From positions 2,876,501-2,940,500 of the forward strand of contig NZ_SLYP02000001.1 in the NCBI RefSeq assembly GCF_004341505.2: DNA of 64,000 nucleotides, written 5' to 3'. The position numbers were made by a program, and so were the translations under genes. The notes under the pieces are model-generated. The model searched no databases, was not told the DNA's origin, and saw nothing but the letters and a program-made list of their open reading frames with translations. Source of the stretch: Sphingomonas sp. JUb134 (GTDB lineage: Bacteria; Pseudomonadota; Alphaproteobacteria; Sphingomonadales; Sphingomonadaceae). Positions within the stretch are counted from its first letter, which is position 1, and every line of letters begins with the position of its first letter. Shown piece after piece: positions 43,972-52,184 of the stretch.

Positions 43972-44364
43972 TCAGAAGAGAATGGCGTCCTCGTCGGACT
44001 TGCTCGCGAGGATACGGCCAATCGCGTCGAACAGCGCCTCCATGGCGACGGGCTTGAACAGCACCTCGTCGGCGCCCGCGGCGATGCAGCGCTCGCGCAG
44101 GTCGAGCGCCGTGTCGGCAGTCACGACGATCAGCGGCAAGTCACGCTTGGCATCGTCGCGGGCCCGGATGCGGCCGATCGCCTCGAGCCCGTCCATGCCG
44201 GGCATGCGCAGGTCGACCAGCACCACGTCGAAGTCTTCCTCATCGATCCGGCGCAGACCTTCTTCGGCCCGATCGGCCTCCGCCATGGTGGCCCCGGCGA
44301 CATCCAGCATGTCGCGCACGACCCGCCGATTCATGGCATCGTCTTCGACAAACAGAATGTTCAT
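43972..44364 (-). CDS. Single-domain response regulator (CheY/DivK-like)
   Basis: 130 residues consisting of only a receiver domain: acidic pair in LFVEDDAMN, phospho-acceptor Asp in VVLVDLRMPGMDG, conserved Thr in IVVTADTA and Lys in LFKPVA. No output domain, so it signals by protein binding, as CheY and DivK do. It lies 66 bases downstream of the histidine kinase on the same strand and is likely its partner (inference). Confidence 0.93.
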   Translation of the reverse strand: MNILFVEDDAMNRRVVRDMLDVAGATMAEADRAEEGLRRIDEEDFDVVLVDLRMPGMDGLEAIGRIRARDDAKRDLPLIVVTADTALDLRERCIAAGADEVLFKPVAMEALFDAIGRILASKSDEDAILF

Positions 44365-44430
44365 CGCCCCCGGATCCTGAAGGGCGTGGCGAGGGTCAAC
44401 AGCGGGGGCATGGTGTCCAAGGCTATCGCG

Positions 44431-46917
44431 CTATGCCGCGCGTGAAACAAGGGGCGAATCGCCCGGATTCCTGCGTTTCGTCGCGAAGAGCAGCTGCACG
44501 AGCCGCGCACCCGAGATCGGCTTGCCGATTACCTGGTCCATCCCCGCTGCCTCCAACGCCGCGCGCGTGCGCTCGTCCAGGTTGGGCCAGAGGATCGCGG
44601 TCGTCGCGCCGGCAGCCCGGGCGGCGCTTGCGATCGGCTCCACTCGAGCCTTTAGATCGTCCGTGTCGGCTTCCAACGCGGCCTCGTCGATCAGCACTCG
44701 CGCGGTGCCGCCCTTTGCGAGTTCGTCGATCGCCTCTTCGACGCTAGCCGCGAAGCGCAGTTCACGGACGTGCGGCGCGAACAGCGTGCGCATCATGCCG
44801 CGTACGATCGGGTTGCGATCGATCACCAGCATGCCGGCCGCCGCCCCGGCACTGCCATCGGCCATCGCCGGTGCCGGCGCCTCCACCAGAGGCAGGACGA
44901 CGGTGAAGGTCGAGCCCACGCCCTCCACGCTTTCCACCCGGATCGTCCCGCCGAGCGCGACCGCAAGGTTGCGGCAGATGGTGAGCCCCAGGCCGGTGCC
45001 GCCGTACTGGCGAGTCGTGCCGGCATCCACCTGCCGGAAGGATTCGAAGATCTGCGCGTGCTTGTCCGCGGGGATGCCGATCCCGGTATCGCGGACGGCG
45101 ATCTGCAGGTGTCGGGCACCATCGTCTTCCACCACGGTCGCCCGGACCGCGATGCTGCCGGCATGGGTGAACTTCAGCGCGTTGGAAAGCAGGTTGAAGA
45201 CGATCTGGCGGAGCCGCGTCGGATCGCTTTCGATCCATTGCGGCACATCGGCGCACTCCAGGGAGAAAGCGATCCCCCTCCCCTGCGCCTGCTCCTCCCA
45301 AAGCTGCGTGGCCTCCTTCAGGGTGGCGGGCAGATCGACGGTGGTCGTGTCGATCGTGAAGTTGCCGTTCTCCATCTTGGCCACATCGAGGATGTCGTCG
45401 ACCATGCCGCGCATCCGCATGCCGGCTCCGTGCACGATGTCCACCCGCTCGCGCGTGGCTGGTTCCAGCGCCGGATCGGCGAGCATGACCTGGGTCATGC
45501 CGAGGATGCCGTTGAGCGGCGTGCGAATCTCGTGACTGGTGGTTGCCAGGAACTCCGTCTTTGCGGCGAGCGCCTTTTCCAGCGAGGCGTTGGCGATGCC
45601 CAAGCCGACGTTGGCGGCGCGCACCTCGTTGCGGCTGCGGCGGATTGTGACGAGGCCGAAGGTCAGCAGCCCAATCAGGAGCGCAACAGCGGCAGCGATG
45701 CCGCCGAACAGGATCTGCTGGAAACGCGTGCGCGAGCGTTCGAATTCGACGTTCCGACGCAGTTCCTCGGCTTTCAGCCGCGCGATGCGCAATTCCTGGT
45801 TCTGGAAGTCGAACCGCGCGCCCATTAGCGCTGCCTTGGCGGAGGTGGCGATCTCCAGCGCCTGCTCGTCCAGCCGGCGCAGCGCAAGCAGATGCTCGAC
45901 GGCTTTCTCGGGCTCCCCGCTGCGCTGGTAGATCCGGGCCGCCACAAGGTGGTTGTCGCGCATCGCCAGGGTGGTTTCCGTCGGCGGGACTCCGTCGAAG
46001 CTTCGCTCGATGAGGGTCCGGGCGCGGACCAGATTGCCGCGCTCCAGCGCGACACGCGCGGAAACGCTGTAGATTTGCGGCAGCACTTCCTTGGCTCCGG
46101 CGCTCTCGGTCAGCCGCATCCCGTCGGCCACCGTATCGGCAGCAGCATCAACTCGGCGGGCGTTAAGCTGCGCGCGCGCCAAGTTCGCCAGGATCCGCAC
46201 GCGCACAGTTACCTCCGCAAGAGGAGCATACTGAAGCGCCTTTACGAACGCTGCGGAGGCTTCCGAGAAGCGGTTCATCTCCGTGAGGACGTTGCCTCGG
46301 CCGTTGTAAATCGAAAGAAGCAGTCCGGGGTCGCCTTGGAATGCCTCCTCCGCCTGCCGGTAATAGCGGAGGGCGCCCGCAAAATCGCCGCCCTCGCGAT
46401 AGAGAGACGCCAGCCGGACAAGCGCAACAGCCTGCCCCCGCTGATCCCGCGCCTCTACGAAACTGCGATGCGCCTTTTGGAAGTCAGCGAGCGCCGCTGA
46501 GACCTGACCGTCGGCAGCATAAGCACCGCCCCGTGTCAGCATCAGGTCACCCCGGAACTTCGGATCGGGAAGACCATCCGCCTCGCGCATTGCGATCTCG
46601 ACCAGCACGCGCCCTCTCTCAACCTGGCCGGTCCGGATTGCGGCGTCCGCCTGCAACCAATGTGCTCGGGCTAGCTCTCTTTGGTGGTCGCCAGGCATCG
46701 CCCGCGCCCGTTGCTCCGCTTGACGAGCGATCTCCATTGCTTGTCGGGGATCAGACACCATACGAGCTGCAGCCGCGGCGTTCAGCACTTCGAACTGCCG
46801 AGCCGAAGCCGTAGTCGACACCGCTTCGAGCCATGCGGCGGCCAACAAGCACACCAGCATCGACCGGGCCCGCCCCCCTGACCGGGTAGACTGCGGCCGC
46901 ACGCCAGCGTGTGCCAC
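44431..46917 (-). CDS. TPR-containing hybrid histidine kinase with degenerate receiver
   Basis: 828 residues: signal-type N-terminus, a periplasmic TPR-rich sensor (about 45-390), one membrane helix (LFGGIAAAVALLIGLLTFGLVTI), then HisKA with TTSHEIRTPLNGILGM (H about 462), HATPase with NLLSNALKFT, DTGIGIPADK and GGTGLGLTI. The C-terminal receiver-like domain has VIDRNPIVRG, LIDEAALE and IGKPISG, so the acidic pair is reduced and the Asp-site loop is unusual. The GTG at 46917 is one base from the EAL stop; ATG 46860 is a possible alternative start. Confidence 0.9.
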   Translation of the reverse strand: MAHAGVRPQSTRSGGRARSMLVCLLAAAWLEAVSTTASARQFEVLNAAAAARMVSDPRQAMEIARQAEQRARAMPGDHQRELARAHWLQADAAIRTGQVERGRVLVEIAMREADGLPDPKFRGDLMLTRGGAYAADGQVSAALADFQKAHRSFVEARDQRGQAVALVRLASLYREGGDFAGALRYYRQAEEAFQGDPGLLLSIYNGRGNVLTEMNRFSEASAAFVKALQYAPLAEVTVRVRILANLARAQLNARRVDAAADTVADGMRLTESAGAKEVLPQIYSVSARVALERGNLVRARTLIERSFDGVPPTETTLAMRDNHLVAARIYQRSGEPEKAVEHLLALRRLDEQALEIATSAKAALMGARFDFQNQELRIARLKAEELRRNVEFERSRTRFQQILFGGIAAAVALLIGLLTFGLVTIRRSRNEVRAANVGLGIANASLEKALAAKTEFLATTSHEIRTPLNGILGMTQVMLADPALEPATRERVDIVHGAGMRMRGMVDDILDVAKMENGNFTIDTTTVDLPATLKEATQLWEEQAQGRGIAFSLECADVPQWIESDPTRLRQIVFNLLSNALKFTHAGSIAVRATVVEDDGARHLQIAVRDTGIGIPADKHAQIFESFRQVDAGTTRQYGGTGLGLTICRNLAVALGGTIRVESVEGVGSTFTVVLPLVEAPAPAMADGSAGAAAGMLVIDRNPIVRGMMRTLFAPHVRELRFAASVEEAIDELAKGGTARVLIDEAALEADTDDLKARVEPIASAARAAGATTAILWPNLDERTRAALEAAGMDQVIGKPISGARLVQLLFATKRRNPGDSPLVSRAA

Positions 46918-46918
46918 C

Positions 46919-48301
46919 TCAGGCGCTCTTCCAGAGACGATCCGACCTCAGGAACGAGAATCGCTGACTGTCCAGCACCTTGAGGTGAGACTCTTCGTCA
47001 AGGAACAGGCGGAAAGCGTCGATCTCCACTGGGCGACTGACAAGGTAACCTTGGATCATGTCACAGCCCATGACGCTTAGAAGCGCCATGGCTGCAGGGG
47101 TTTCGACCCCTTCCGCCGTCACCTCCATGTCCAACGCATGTGCCAAGTCGATTGTTGAGCGGACGATTAGGGGGTCCCGGTTGCTGCTGGTCAACTGGGT
47201 GACGAACAGCTTATCGATCTTCAGCTCCTTGGCAGGCAACTGCTTCAGGTATGCAAGCGAGGACAAACCAGCGCCATAGTCATCGATGGCGATGGCCACA
47301 CCTATGTCTGCAAAGCGTTGCAGATGGCGGATTGCACTTTCGGGGTCCCGGATCACCGCCGTTTCAGTGATCTCGAATCCAACTCGCGCGCCCTCATCAC
47401 CAAGGACCCGACAAGCTTGCTCAACGAAACAGGCATCCGCAAGCAGCACGCCCGACATGTTGACGAAAATCGGGAGGGCGTGCCCCTCCTCCGCTAACGC
47501 GCGCTGGTCCTTGAGAACGCGTTCGAGTGTCCACAGAGTCAGCTTACCAATAGCACGGCTCTGTTCGGCCGCCTGAATGAATTCGCCTGGGAGGACCAAC
47601 CCGCGAGTCGGGTGGCGCCATCGTACCAGCGCCTCCGCGCTGGCCACCTGCTGACGGCGCACATGCACCTTTGGCTGGTACTGAAGGAATATCTCACCCG
47701 CCTCAATCGCACGTGGAAGTTCTTGGACCAGCTCAAGCGGATCGATACCGTTCTCGTTCTCCGCATCATCCCGTATGACATCGCGGCCCTGCTCGCGAGC
47801 TTCGGCAAGCGCCTTCTCCGCCGCCTCCACCAGTCGAACCTCCTCCCCGTCGCAATCCCGCCCTGCGCCCCCTCCGATCCGGAGACGAATGAGATGGTGC
47901 TCCCCATCGATGTTGAAGGGGTCGGAGAAGCTCCGTTGTAGCCTCGCACTCGCCGCCTCCGCTTCCTCCACCCCGCGGGCCTCAAACTCAATCGCTATGA
48001 GCCGATCCGACAATGGTCGCACGCGCGCTTCGGCAAGAGCGATGCGCGAACGCGCTGTTACTTCGTTTACGAGGGTTTCGGCTCTCGCGAGGCCAAGATG
48101 GCGGCGCAACCCACTGAAATTTGCCACTTCGCCCAACATGAGAATGCGGAGCGTGTGACCATCGTTCGCTATCGGCGGAGGAACCAAGGCGAGCGTTCCT
48201 TCGGCCTGCTCTCTTAGGGCGCTTGCCACCGTAGAGCCTCCCAGGACGGGCGAACTCCCGCTTTCCAAATCCCAGTTCGGCGTGAGCGAGGGCGGCAACA
48301 T
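46919..48301 (-). CDS. c-di-GMP phosphodiesterase (EAL) with degenerate GGDEF-like domain
   Basis: 460 residues. The N-terminal part has GGDEF-domain sequence (RLIAIEFEARGVEEAEAAS, IRLRIGGGAGR) but no GG(D/E)EF motif, so no cyclase activity is expected. The EAL domain has ASAEALVRW, NMSG, EITET, DDYGAGLSSL, LKIDKLF and AEGVET, so all metal and catalytic residues are present; it should hydrolyse c-di-GMP to pGpG. The ATG at 48301 is preferred; a GTG at 48319 is in frame. It leads an operon with the kinase and receiver. Confidence 0.92.
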   Translation of the reverse strand: MLPPSLTPNWDLESGSSPVLGGSTVASALREQAEGTLALVPPPIANDGHTLRILMLGEVANFSGLRRHLGLARAETLVNEVTARSRIALAEARVRPLSDRLIAIEFEARGVEEAEAASARLQRSFSDPFNIDGEHHLIRLRIGGGAGRDCDGEEVRLVEAAEKALAEAREQGRDVIRDDAENENGIDPLELVQELPRAIEAGEIFLQYQPKVHVRRQQVASAEALVRWRHPTRGLVLPGEFIQAAEQSRAIGKLTLWTLERVLKDQRALAEEGHALPIFVNMSGVLLADACFVEQACRVLGDEGARVGFEITETAVIRDPESAIRHLQRFADIGVAIAIDDYGAGLSSLAYLKQLPAKELKIDKLFVTQLTSSNRDPLIVRSTIDLAHALDMEVTAEGVETPAAMALLSVMGCDMIQGYLVSRPVEIDAFRLFLDEESHLKVLDSQRFSFLRSDRLWKSA

Positions 48302-48374
48302 AGCTCCACTGCATCCCACACGAGACTGAAATTCCGGTTAATGCCGAACAGCGGAGTGGTTAAGGTTGCATTAG

Positions 48375-48392
48375 GGTTAAATTGTTGTTAAC
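48375..48392. promoter_or_regulatory. CtrA-type full binding site between EAL operon and small gene
   Basis: TTAA-N7-TTAAC is the CtrA consensus of alphaproteobacteria. Here it is exact on the minus strand (TTAA-CAACAAT-TTAACC) and as TTAA-ATTGTTG-TTAAC on the plus strand. Further minus-strand TTAACC half-sites lie at 48358-48363 and 48336-48341. The cluster is 35-90 bases upstream of the EAL start (48301) and 32 bases before the small gene (48424), so it could control either side. This is motif evidence; binding is not shown. Confidence 0.65.
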
Positions 48393-48423
48393 TAGGCCTC
48401 AGACGCAGCCGAGGAGACCATCA

Positions 48424-48486
48424 ATGCTGTTCGAAATTTTCGCTTTTTTCCGGAAGAGCTACGGCGACGACATTCAGCCGTTCTAA
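48424..48486 (+). CDS. 20-residue microprotein candidate
   Basis: A very short open frame, MLFEIFAFFRKSYGDDIQPF, ending TAA. It has an ideal ribosome site (GAGGAGA at 48411-48417, six bases before ATG), a CtrA-type site upstream and a hairpin then a terminator downstream, so it has the full layout of a small transcription unit. The sequence is amphipathic: a hydrophobic Phe-rich first half and a polar/acidic second half. I do not recognise it. It may instead be a leader or the start of a small RNA. Confidence 0.5.
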   Translation: MLFEIFAFFRKSYGDDIQPF

Positions 48487-48491
48487 GCACC

Positions 48492-48511
48492 ATCGGTCGA
48501 CTGAGACCGAT
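48492..48511 (+). other. Hairpin directly after the microprotein stop
   Basis: A 7-base perfect inverted repeat (ATCGGTC / GACCGAT, six-base loop) begins five bases after the stop codon and precedes the terminator by eight bases. Together the two hairpins make a compact structured 3' end typical of small stable RNAs. Confidence 0.5.
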
Positions 48512-48519
48512 ACATCGCA

Positions 48520-48550
48520 AAGGCCGCTCGGTTGACCGAGCGGCCTTTTT
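48520..48550 (+). terminator. Intrinsic terminator of the small transcription unit
   Basis: A 12-base perfect stem (AAGGCCGCTCGG / CCGAGCGGCCTT, loop TTGA) followed by TTT. It lies about 33 bases after the microprotein stop and 170 bases before ugd, so the two are separate transcripts. Confidence 0.9.
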
Positions 48551-48723
48551 GATTCGGGAAGGACCGATCGGCCGCCGGCCAGAACGATGCGCCTTCCTGG
48601 TTGCTCCTCATCCGAACCAATCCACGCTTCCCAGCCGCGGCGTTCGCCCATATGTGCCGGGAACCGTGATACGCCTCGGCTCCGCCAGTTCGGCGGCTAC
48701 CCGGCAGTAAGGAAGAGCACGCA
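48551..48723. other. 173-base region upstream of ugd
   Basis: Between the terminator and the ugd start. GGAAGAG at 48711-48717 lies before ATG 48724. I could not pick promoter elements with confidence. Confidence 0.4.
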
Positions 48724-50085
48724 ATGCGCATTGTCATGATCGGATCGGGATATGTCGGCCTGGTATCCGGGGCCTGCTTCGCCGATTTCGGTCATGACGT
48801 GGTCTGCGTCGACAAGGACGAGGGGAAGATCGCCAAGCTGCGCGCTGGCGGCATTCCTATTTACGAGCCGGGCCTCGACCAGCTCGTCGCGCGCAATGTC
48901 GCGGCCGGTCGCCTCTCCTTCACCACCGAACTGGCGGCGCCAGTGGCGGAGGCCGACGTGGTGTTCATCGGCGTCGGCACCCCTTCCCGTCGCGGCGATG
49001 GCCACGCCGACCTCTCCTATGTCTATGCCGCCGCGCGGGAGATCGGCGCGGCGCTCAAGGGCTTCACCGTCGTCGTCACCAAGTCGACCGTACCCGTCGG
49101 CACCGGCGACGAGGTCGAGCGCATCATCGCCGAGGTGAACCCGGACGCCGAGTTCGCGGTCGCCTCCAACCCCGAGTTCCTACGCGAGGGCGCGGCGATC
49201 GAGGACTTCAAGCGGCCGGACCGCATCGTCGTCGGCATCGAGGACGAGCGTGCGCGCGCGCCGATGGAAGAGGTCTACCGCCCCCTGTTCCTCAACCGGT
49301 CGCCGGTCCTGTTCACCGGCCGGCGCACCAGCGAGCTGATCAAGTACGCCGCCAACGCCTTCCTCGCGATGAAGATCACCTTCATCAACGAAATCGCCGA
49401 CCTCTGTGAAAAGGTCGGCGCGGACGTGAAGGACGTGTCGCGCGGCATCGGCCTCGACAACCGGATCGGATCCAAATTCCTGCACGCAGGCCCGGGCTAT
49501 GGCGGGTCCTGCTTCCCCAAGGACACGCTGGCGCTGGTGAAGACGGCGCAGGATTACGAAGCACCGGTTCGGCTCATCGAGACCACCGTTGCCGTCAACG
49601 ACACGCGCAAGCGCGCGATGGCGCGCAAGGTCATCGCCGCCCTGGGCGGGGACGTTCGCGGCAAGTCGATCGCGCTGCTCGGCCTCACCTTCAAGCCCAA
49701 CACCGACGACATGCGCGATTCGCCCGCGCTTGCGATCGTCCAGGTGCTCGAGGACGCCGGCGCCACCGTGCGCGCCTATGATCCGGAGGGCATGGAGGCC
49801 GCCCGCACGCTGATGCCGGACATCGTCTACACCGATTCTGCCTATGCCGCCGCGGAGGGTGCCTGCGCAGTCGTGATCGTCACCGAATGGGACGCTTTCC
49901 GCGCGCTCGACCTCAAGCGGCTGGGCCGCATCATGGCGCAGCCGGTGCTGGTCGATCTGCGCAACATCTACCGCCCCGAAGCGGTCGAGTCGGCCGGCTT
50001 CACCTACTGCGGTGTGGGCCGCCCGGGACATGCGAAGCCTGCGACCGCCAGCGAGGCGGCCCCCGCGGAAGCGACCGTCGACTGA
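48724..50085 (+). CDS. ugd: UDP-glucose 6-dehydrogenase
   Basis: 453 residues. NAD motif [64 protein letters not shown], the catalytic cysteine in [10 protein letters not shown], and the C-terminal [17 protein letters not shown]. It oxidises UDP-glucose to UDP-glucuronate in two steps. UDP-GlcA is a precursor of acidic exopolysaccharides; galU of this window supplies its substrate. The stop overlaps the next start by one base (TGATG), so the epimerase is translationally coupled. Confidence 0.97.
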   Translation: MRIVMIGSGYVGLVSGACFADFGHDVVCVDKDEGKIAKLRAGGIPIYEPGLDQLVARNVAAGRLSFTTELAAPVAEADVVFIGVGTPSRRGDGHADLSYVYAAAREIGAALKGFTVVVTKSTVPVGTGDEVERIIAEVNPDAEFAVASNPEFLREGAAIEDFKRPDRIVVGIEDERARAPMEEVYRPLFLNRSPVLFTGRRTSELIKYAANAFLAMKITFINEIADLCEKVGADVKDVSRGIGLDNRIGSKFLHAGPGYGGSCFPKDTLALVKTAQDYEAPVRLIETTVAVNDTRKRAMARKVIAALGGDVRGKSIALLGLTFKPNTDDMRDSPALAIVQVLEDAGATVRAYDPEGMEAARTLMPDIVYTDSAYAAAEGACAVVIVTEWDAFRALDLKRLGRIMAQPVLVDLRNIYRPEAVESAGFTYCGVGRPGHAKPATASEAAPAEATVD

Positions 50086-51104
50086 TGCGGTACCTGATCA
50101 CCGGCACCGCCGGGTTCATCGGGTTCCATCTGGCGCGCCGTCTGCTGGCGGACGGGCACGACGTCACCGGCTTCGACGGAATGACGCGGTATTATGACGT
50201 GCGCCTGAAGCAGGCCCGCAACGCCGTGCTCGCCCGGTCGGACCGGTTCCGCATGGTGGAAGGGATGCTGGAAGACCGCTCGGCGCTCTATCAGGCCGCC
50301 GAGGTTGCGGAGCCGGAGGTGATCATCCACCTCGCGGCGCAAGCCGGCGTGCGCTATTCGATCGAGGCGCCCGGCACCTATGTCGAGAGCAATCTGACCG
50401 GCTCCTGGAACGTGCTGGAACTCGCGCGCGCGCTCCAGCCCCAGCATCTGCTGATGGCATCGACCTCGTCGATCTATGGCGCGAACCCGACGGTGCCGTT
50501 CAGCGAATCCCACCGCGCGGACGAACCGTTGAGCCTCTATGCCGCGACGAAGAAGGGCATGGAGGCGATGGCGCACAGCTATGCCCATCTATTCGGGGTT
50601 CCGAGCACCATGTTCCGCTTCTTCACGGTCTATGGCCCGTGGGGCCGGCCCGACATGGCGCTGTTCAAGTTCACGGACGCGATCCTGAACGATCGGCCGA
50701 TCGACGTATACGGCCACGGCCAGATGGCGCGGGACTTTACCTATGTCGACGATCTGATCGAGGCGGTGGTGCGGCTCGCGGACATCCCTCCCGCAGAAGA
50801 AAACCGCGTCATCGGCGAGGCAACGATCGACGCGCTATCGCACCAGGCGCCGTTCCGGGTGGTCAACATCGGCGGCGGCCAGCCTACCCCGCTGATGGAC
50901 TTCATCCGGACCGTCGAGCATGCGACCGGCCGCAGTGCCAAGCTCAACATGATGGACATGCAGGCCGGCGACGTGCCGCGCACCTATGCGGATCCGACGC
51001 TGTTGCACGCGCTCACCGGCTACACGCCCGACACGCCGATCGAAACCGGCGTGGCGAGGTTCGTCGAGTGGTACCGGGAGTGGCGGGCACAGGCGGCGGC
51101 CTAA
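50085..51104 (+). CDS. UDP-glucuronate 4-epimerase-like extended SDR enzyme
   Basis: 339 residues of the GalE/CapI/LpsL group: [15 protein letters not shown] (Rossmann), [49 protein letters not shown] (catalytic YxxxK), [18 protein letters not shown] and the C-terminal [30 protein letters not shown]. The [12 protein letters not shown] motif and its position behind ugd point to UDP-GlcA to UDP-GalA epimerisation rather than UDP-glucose. The exact sugar is an inference. Confidence 0.92.
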   Translation: MRYLITGTAGFIGFHLARRLLADGHDVTGFDGMTRYYDVRLKQARNAVLARSDRFRMVEGMLEDRSALYQAAEVAEPEVIIHLAAQAGVRYSIEAPGTYVESNLTGSWNVLELARALQPQHLLMASTSSIYGANPTVPFSESHRADEPLSLYAATKKGMEAMAHSYAHLFGVPSTMFRFFTVYGPWGRPDMALFKFTDAILNDRPIDVYGHGQMARDFTYVDDLIEAVVRLADIPPAEENRVIGEATIDALSHQAPFRVVNIGGGQPTPLMDFIRTVEHATGRSAKLNMMDMQAGDVPRTYADPTLLHALTGYTPDTPIETGVARFVEWYREWRAQAAA

Positions 51105-51112
51105 TCCCAGTC

Positions 51113-51688
51113 TCAGCTGAACACCCCCTCGCCCTGCCGCGGGAGCGTCACTACCCCGTCGACCGCCCGCGCCCGGAAGTAGCGAAAGCGGCGGGGATCC
51201 TTCGGGACCCGCTCGAACGGCAGCCAACCCAGATCCAGTTGCGCCGGGCCATCGAAGGCGCTGTCGAGCGGGGTATCGACGGAAGCGAGCTTCAGGGTCG
51301 CCGGAAGCTCGAGCAGACCCAGATAGCCGCTTTCGGGATCCAGACGACGCGCTTTGCGAAGAAACATCGACTCATGCGCATCGATGCTGTCCCGCGGTCC
51401 GGCGCGCAGGGTCAGGTCGAAGCCGAAGTCCAGCGCCCAACACGGCGCCTCCAGCGCCCGCATGACGCCCCTAGGGCCCACCAGGTCGACCGTCCGAACG
51501 GGCGCGAGCAGATGGATCGTCCGGATACGCCAGCGGATTGCCGGCTTCCAGTGAATCCTCTCGATGAGCCCGAGCGCTGCAATCGGCGTGATCATGTCAT
51601 AGCTGACAAGAGCATCGCTGAATTCCGGCCGCGGGAAGCAGGCGAGCGCACCGGACACCAGCAACCTGAACTGCACTCTGCGCCCCAA
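51113..51688 (-). CDS. Orphan Cas5d (type I-C)-like RAMP protein, shortened
   Basis: 191 residues that match Cas5d in order: RLLVSGALACFPRPEF (8-23), ALVSYDMITPIAALGLIERI (26-45), WKPAIRW (47-53), IHLLAPVR, ...HESMFLRKARRLDPE (105-119), YLGLLELPA, LDLGWLPF (151-158) and YFRARAVDGVV (170-180). Canonical I-C Cas5d begins (L)xVWG..[30 protein letters not shown](H)WKPAIRW. Cas5d normally is 210-240 residues; the basic ~40-residue segment after the strand 'RPI' is missing here. The pre-crRNA cleavage Lys (Lys116 with His117 in B. halodurans) aligns with Ala104-His105. No other cas gene or repeat array is near. The start is TTG (51688) or GTG 51676. Confidence 0.8.
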   Translation of the reverse strand: MGRRVQFRLLVSGALACFPRPEFSDALVSYDMITPIAALGLIERIHWKPAIRWRIRTIHLLAPVRTVDLVGPRGVMRALEAPCWALDFGFDLTLRAGPRDSIDAHESMFLRKARRLDPESGYLGLLELPATLKLASVDTPLDSAFDGPAQLDLGWLPFERVPKDPRRFRYFRARAVDGVVTLPRQGEGVFS

Positions 51689-52184
51689 CAGCTATCGTGA
51701 TTCAATCGTTCGCGCTTTGTGCACCGGCGCGCCACGATCAACGATTTGGTCTACCTCCACATCGGCGGGACTTTTCACATGCTGCTGGGATCTTGAGCGT
51801 GCTCGTTCCAGTATGGACACTCTTTGAGGTGCAACGCGCGCCTCCACCCTGCACTATCTCCGTACCGGATGAGCCGTGCAAATCACTCCTCCGAGATGGA
51901 TGCGTAACCTTGAAGATTTGGGGGGGAAGCAATGTCCTGGAAAGCGAAGCTCGAGATTTCCTTGTCGCTCATTCCGAGTCTGAAGCTTCAGCTTGAATGC
52001 ACAAGCCGAGGACGCCCGGTCGCCCGGTCACCTCAGCGCTTGGGACTCGCGCCCCCGCGACCCCGCCGACCCCGCTCGCCAGTTCCTGGAGCAGCACACT
52101 AAACGCAGCCTCACAAGAGGCGGACCGTCGGGCCGCTCACCCGCCGCGGTTGTGCCCCGTCCCTCCGCCACCTACAGCCGCGGC
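51689..52184. other. 496-base region between the Cas5d-like gene and the DMT permease
   Basis: It has no supported gene and no repeat array. An open frame at 51932-52102 (56 codons, ATG) begins with a plausible amphipathic stretch (MSWKAKLEISLSLIPSLKLQLE) after GGGGGG but turns into Arg/Pro-rich shadow sequence, so I leave it uncalled. Base composition in 51700-51990 looks lower in GC than around it, and it may be the remains of the unit that brought the Cas5d-like gene (inference). Confidence 0.4.

Noticed and set aside
46919..48301. Active diguanylate cyclase in the EAL protein
   Set aside because: The GGDEF-like part has no GG(D/E)EF motif; only phosphodiesterase residues are intact.
51932..52102. 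56-codon frame before the DMT permease
   Set aside because: Its start is plausible but from about residue 23 it is Arg/Pro-rich shadow sequence of low credibility, with no homology I can name.
51689..52184. CRISPR array beside the Cas5d-like gene
   Set aside because: I searched for regularly spaced repeats; only a GC-rich stretch that superficially looks like a type I-C repeat occurs once.
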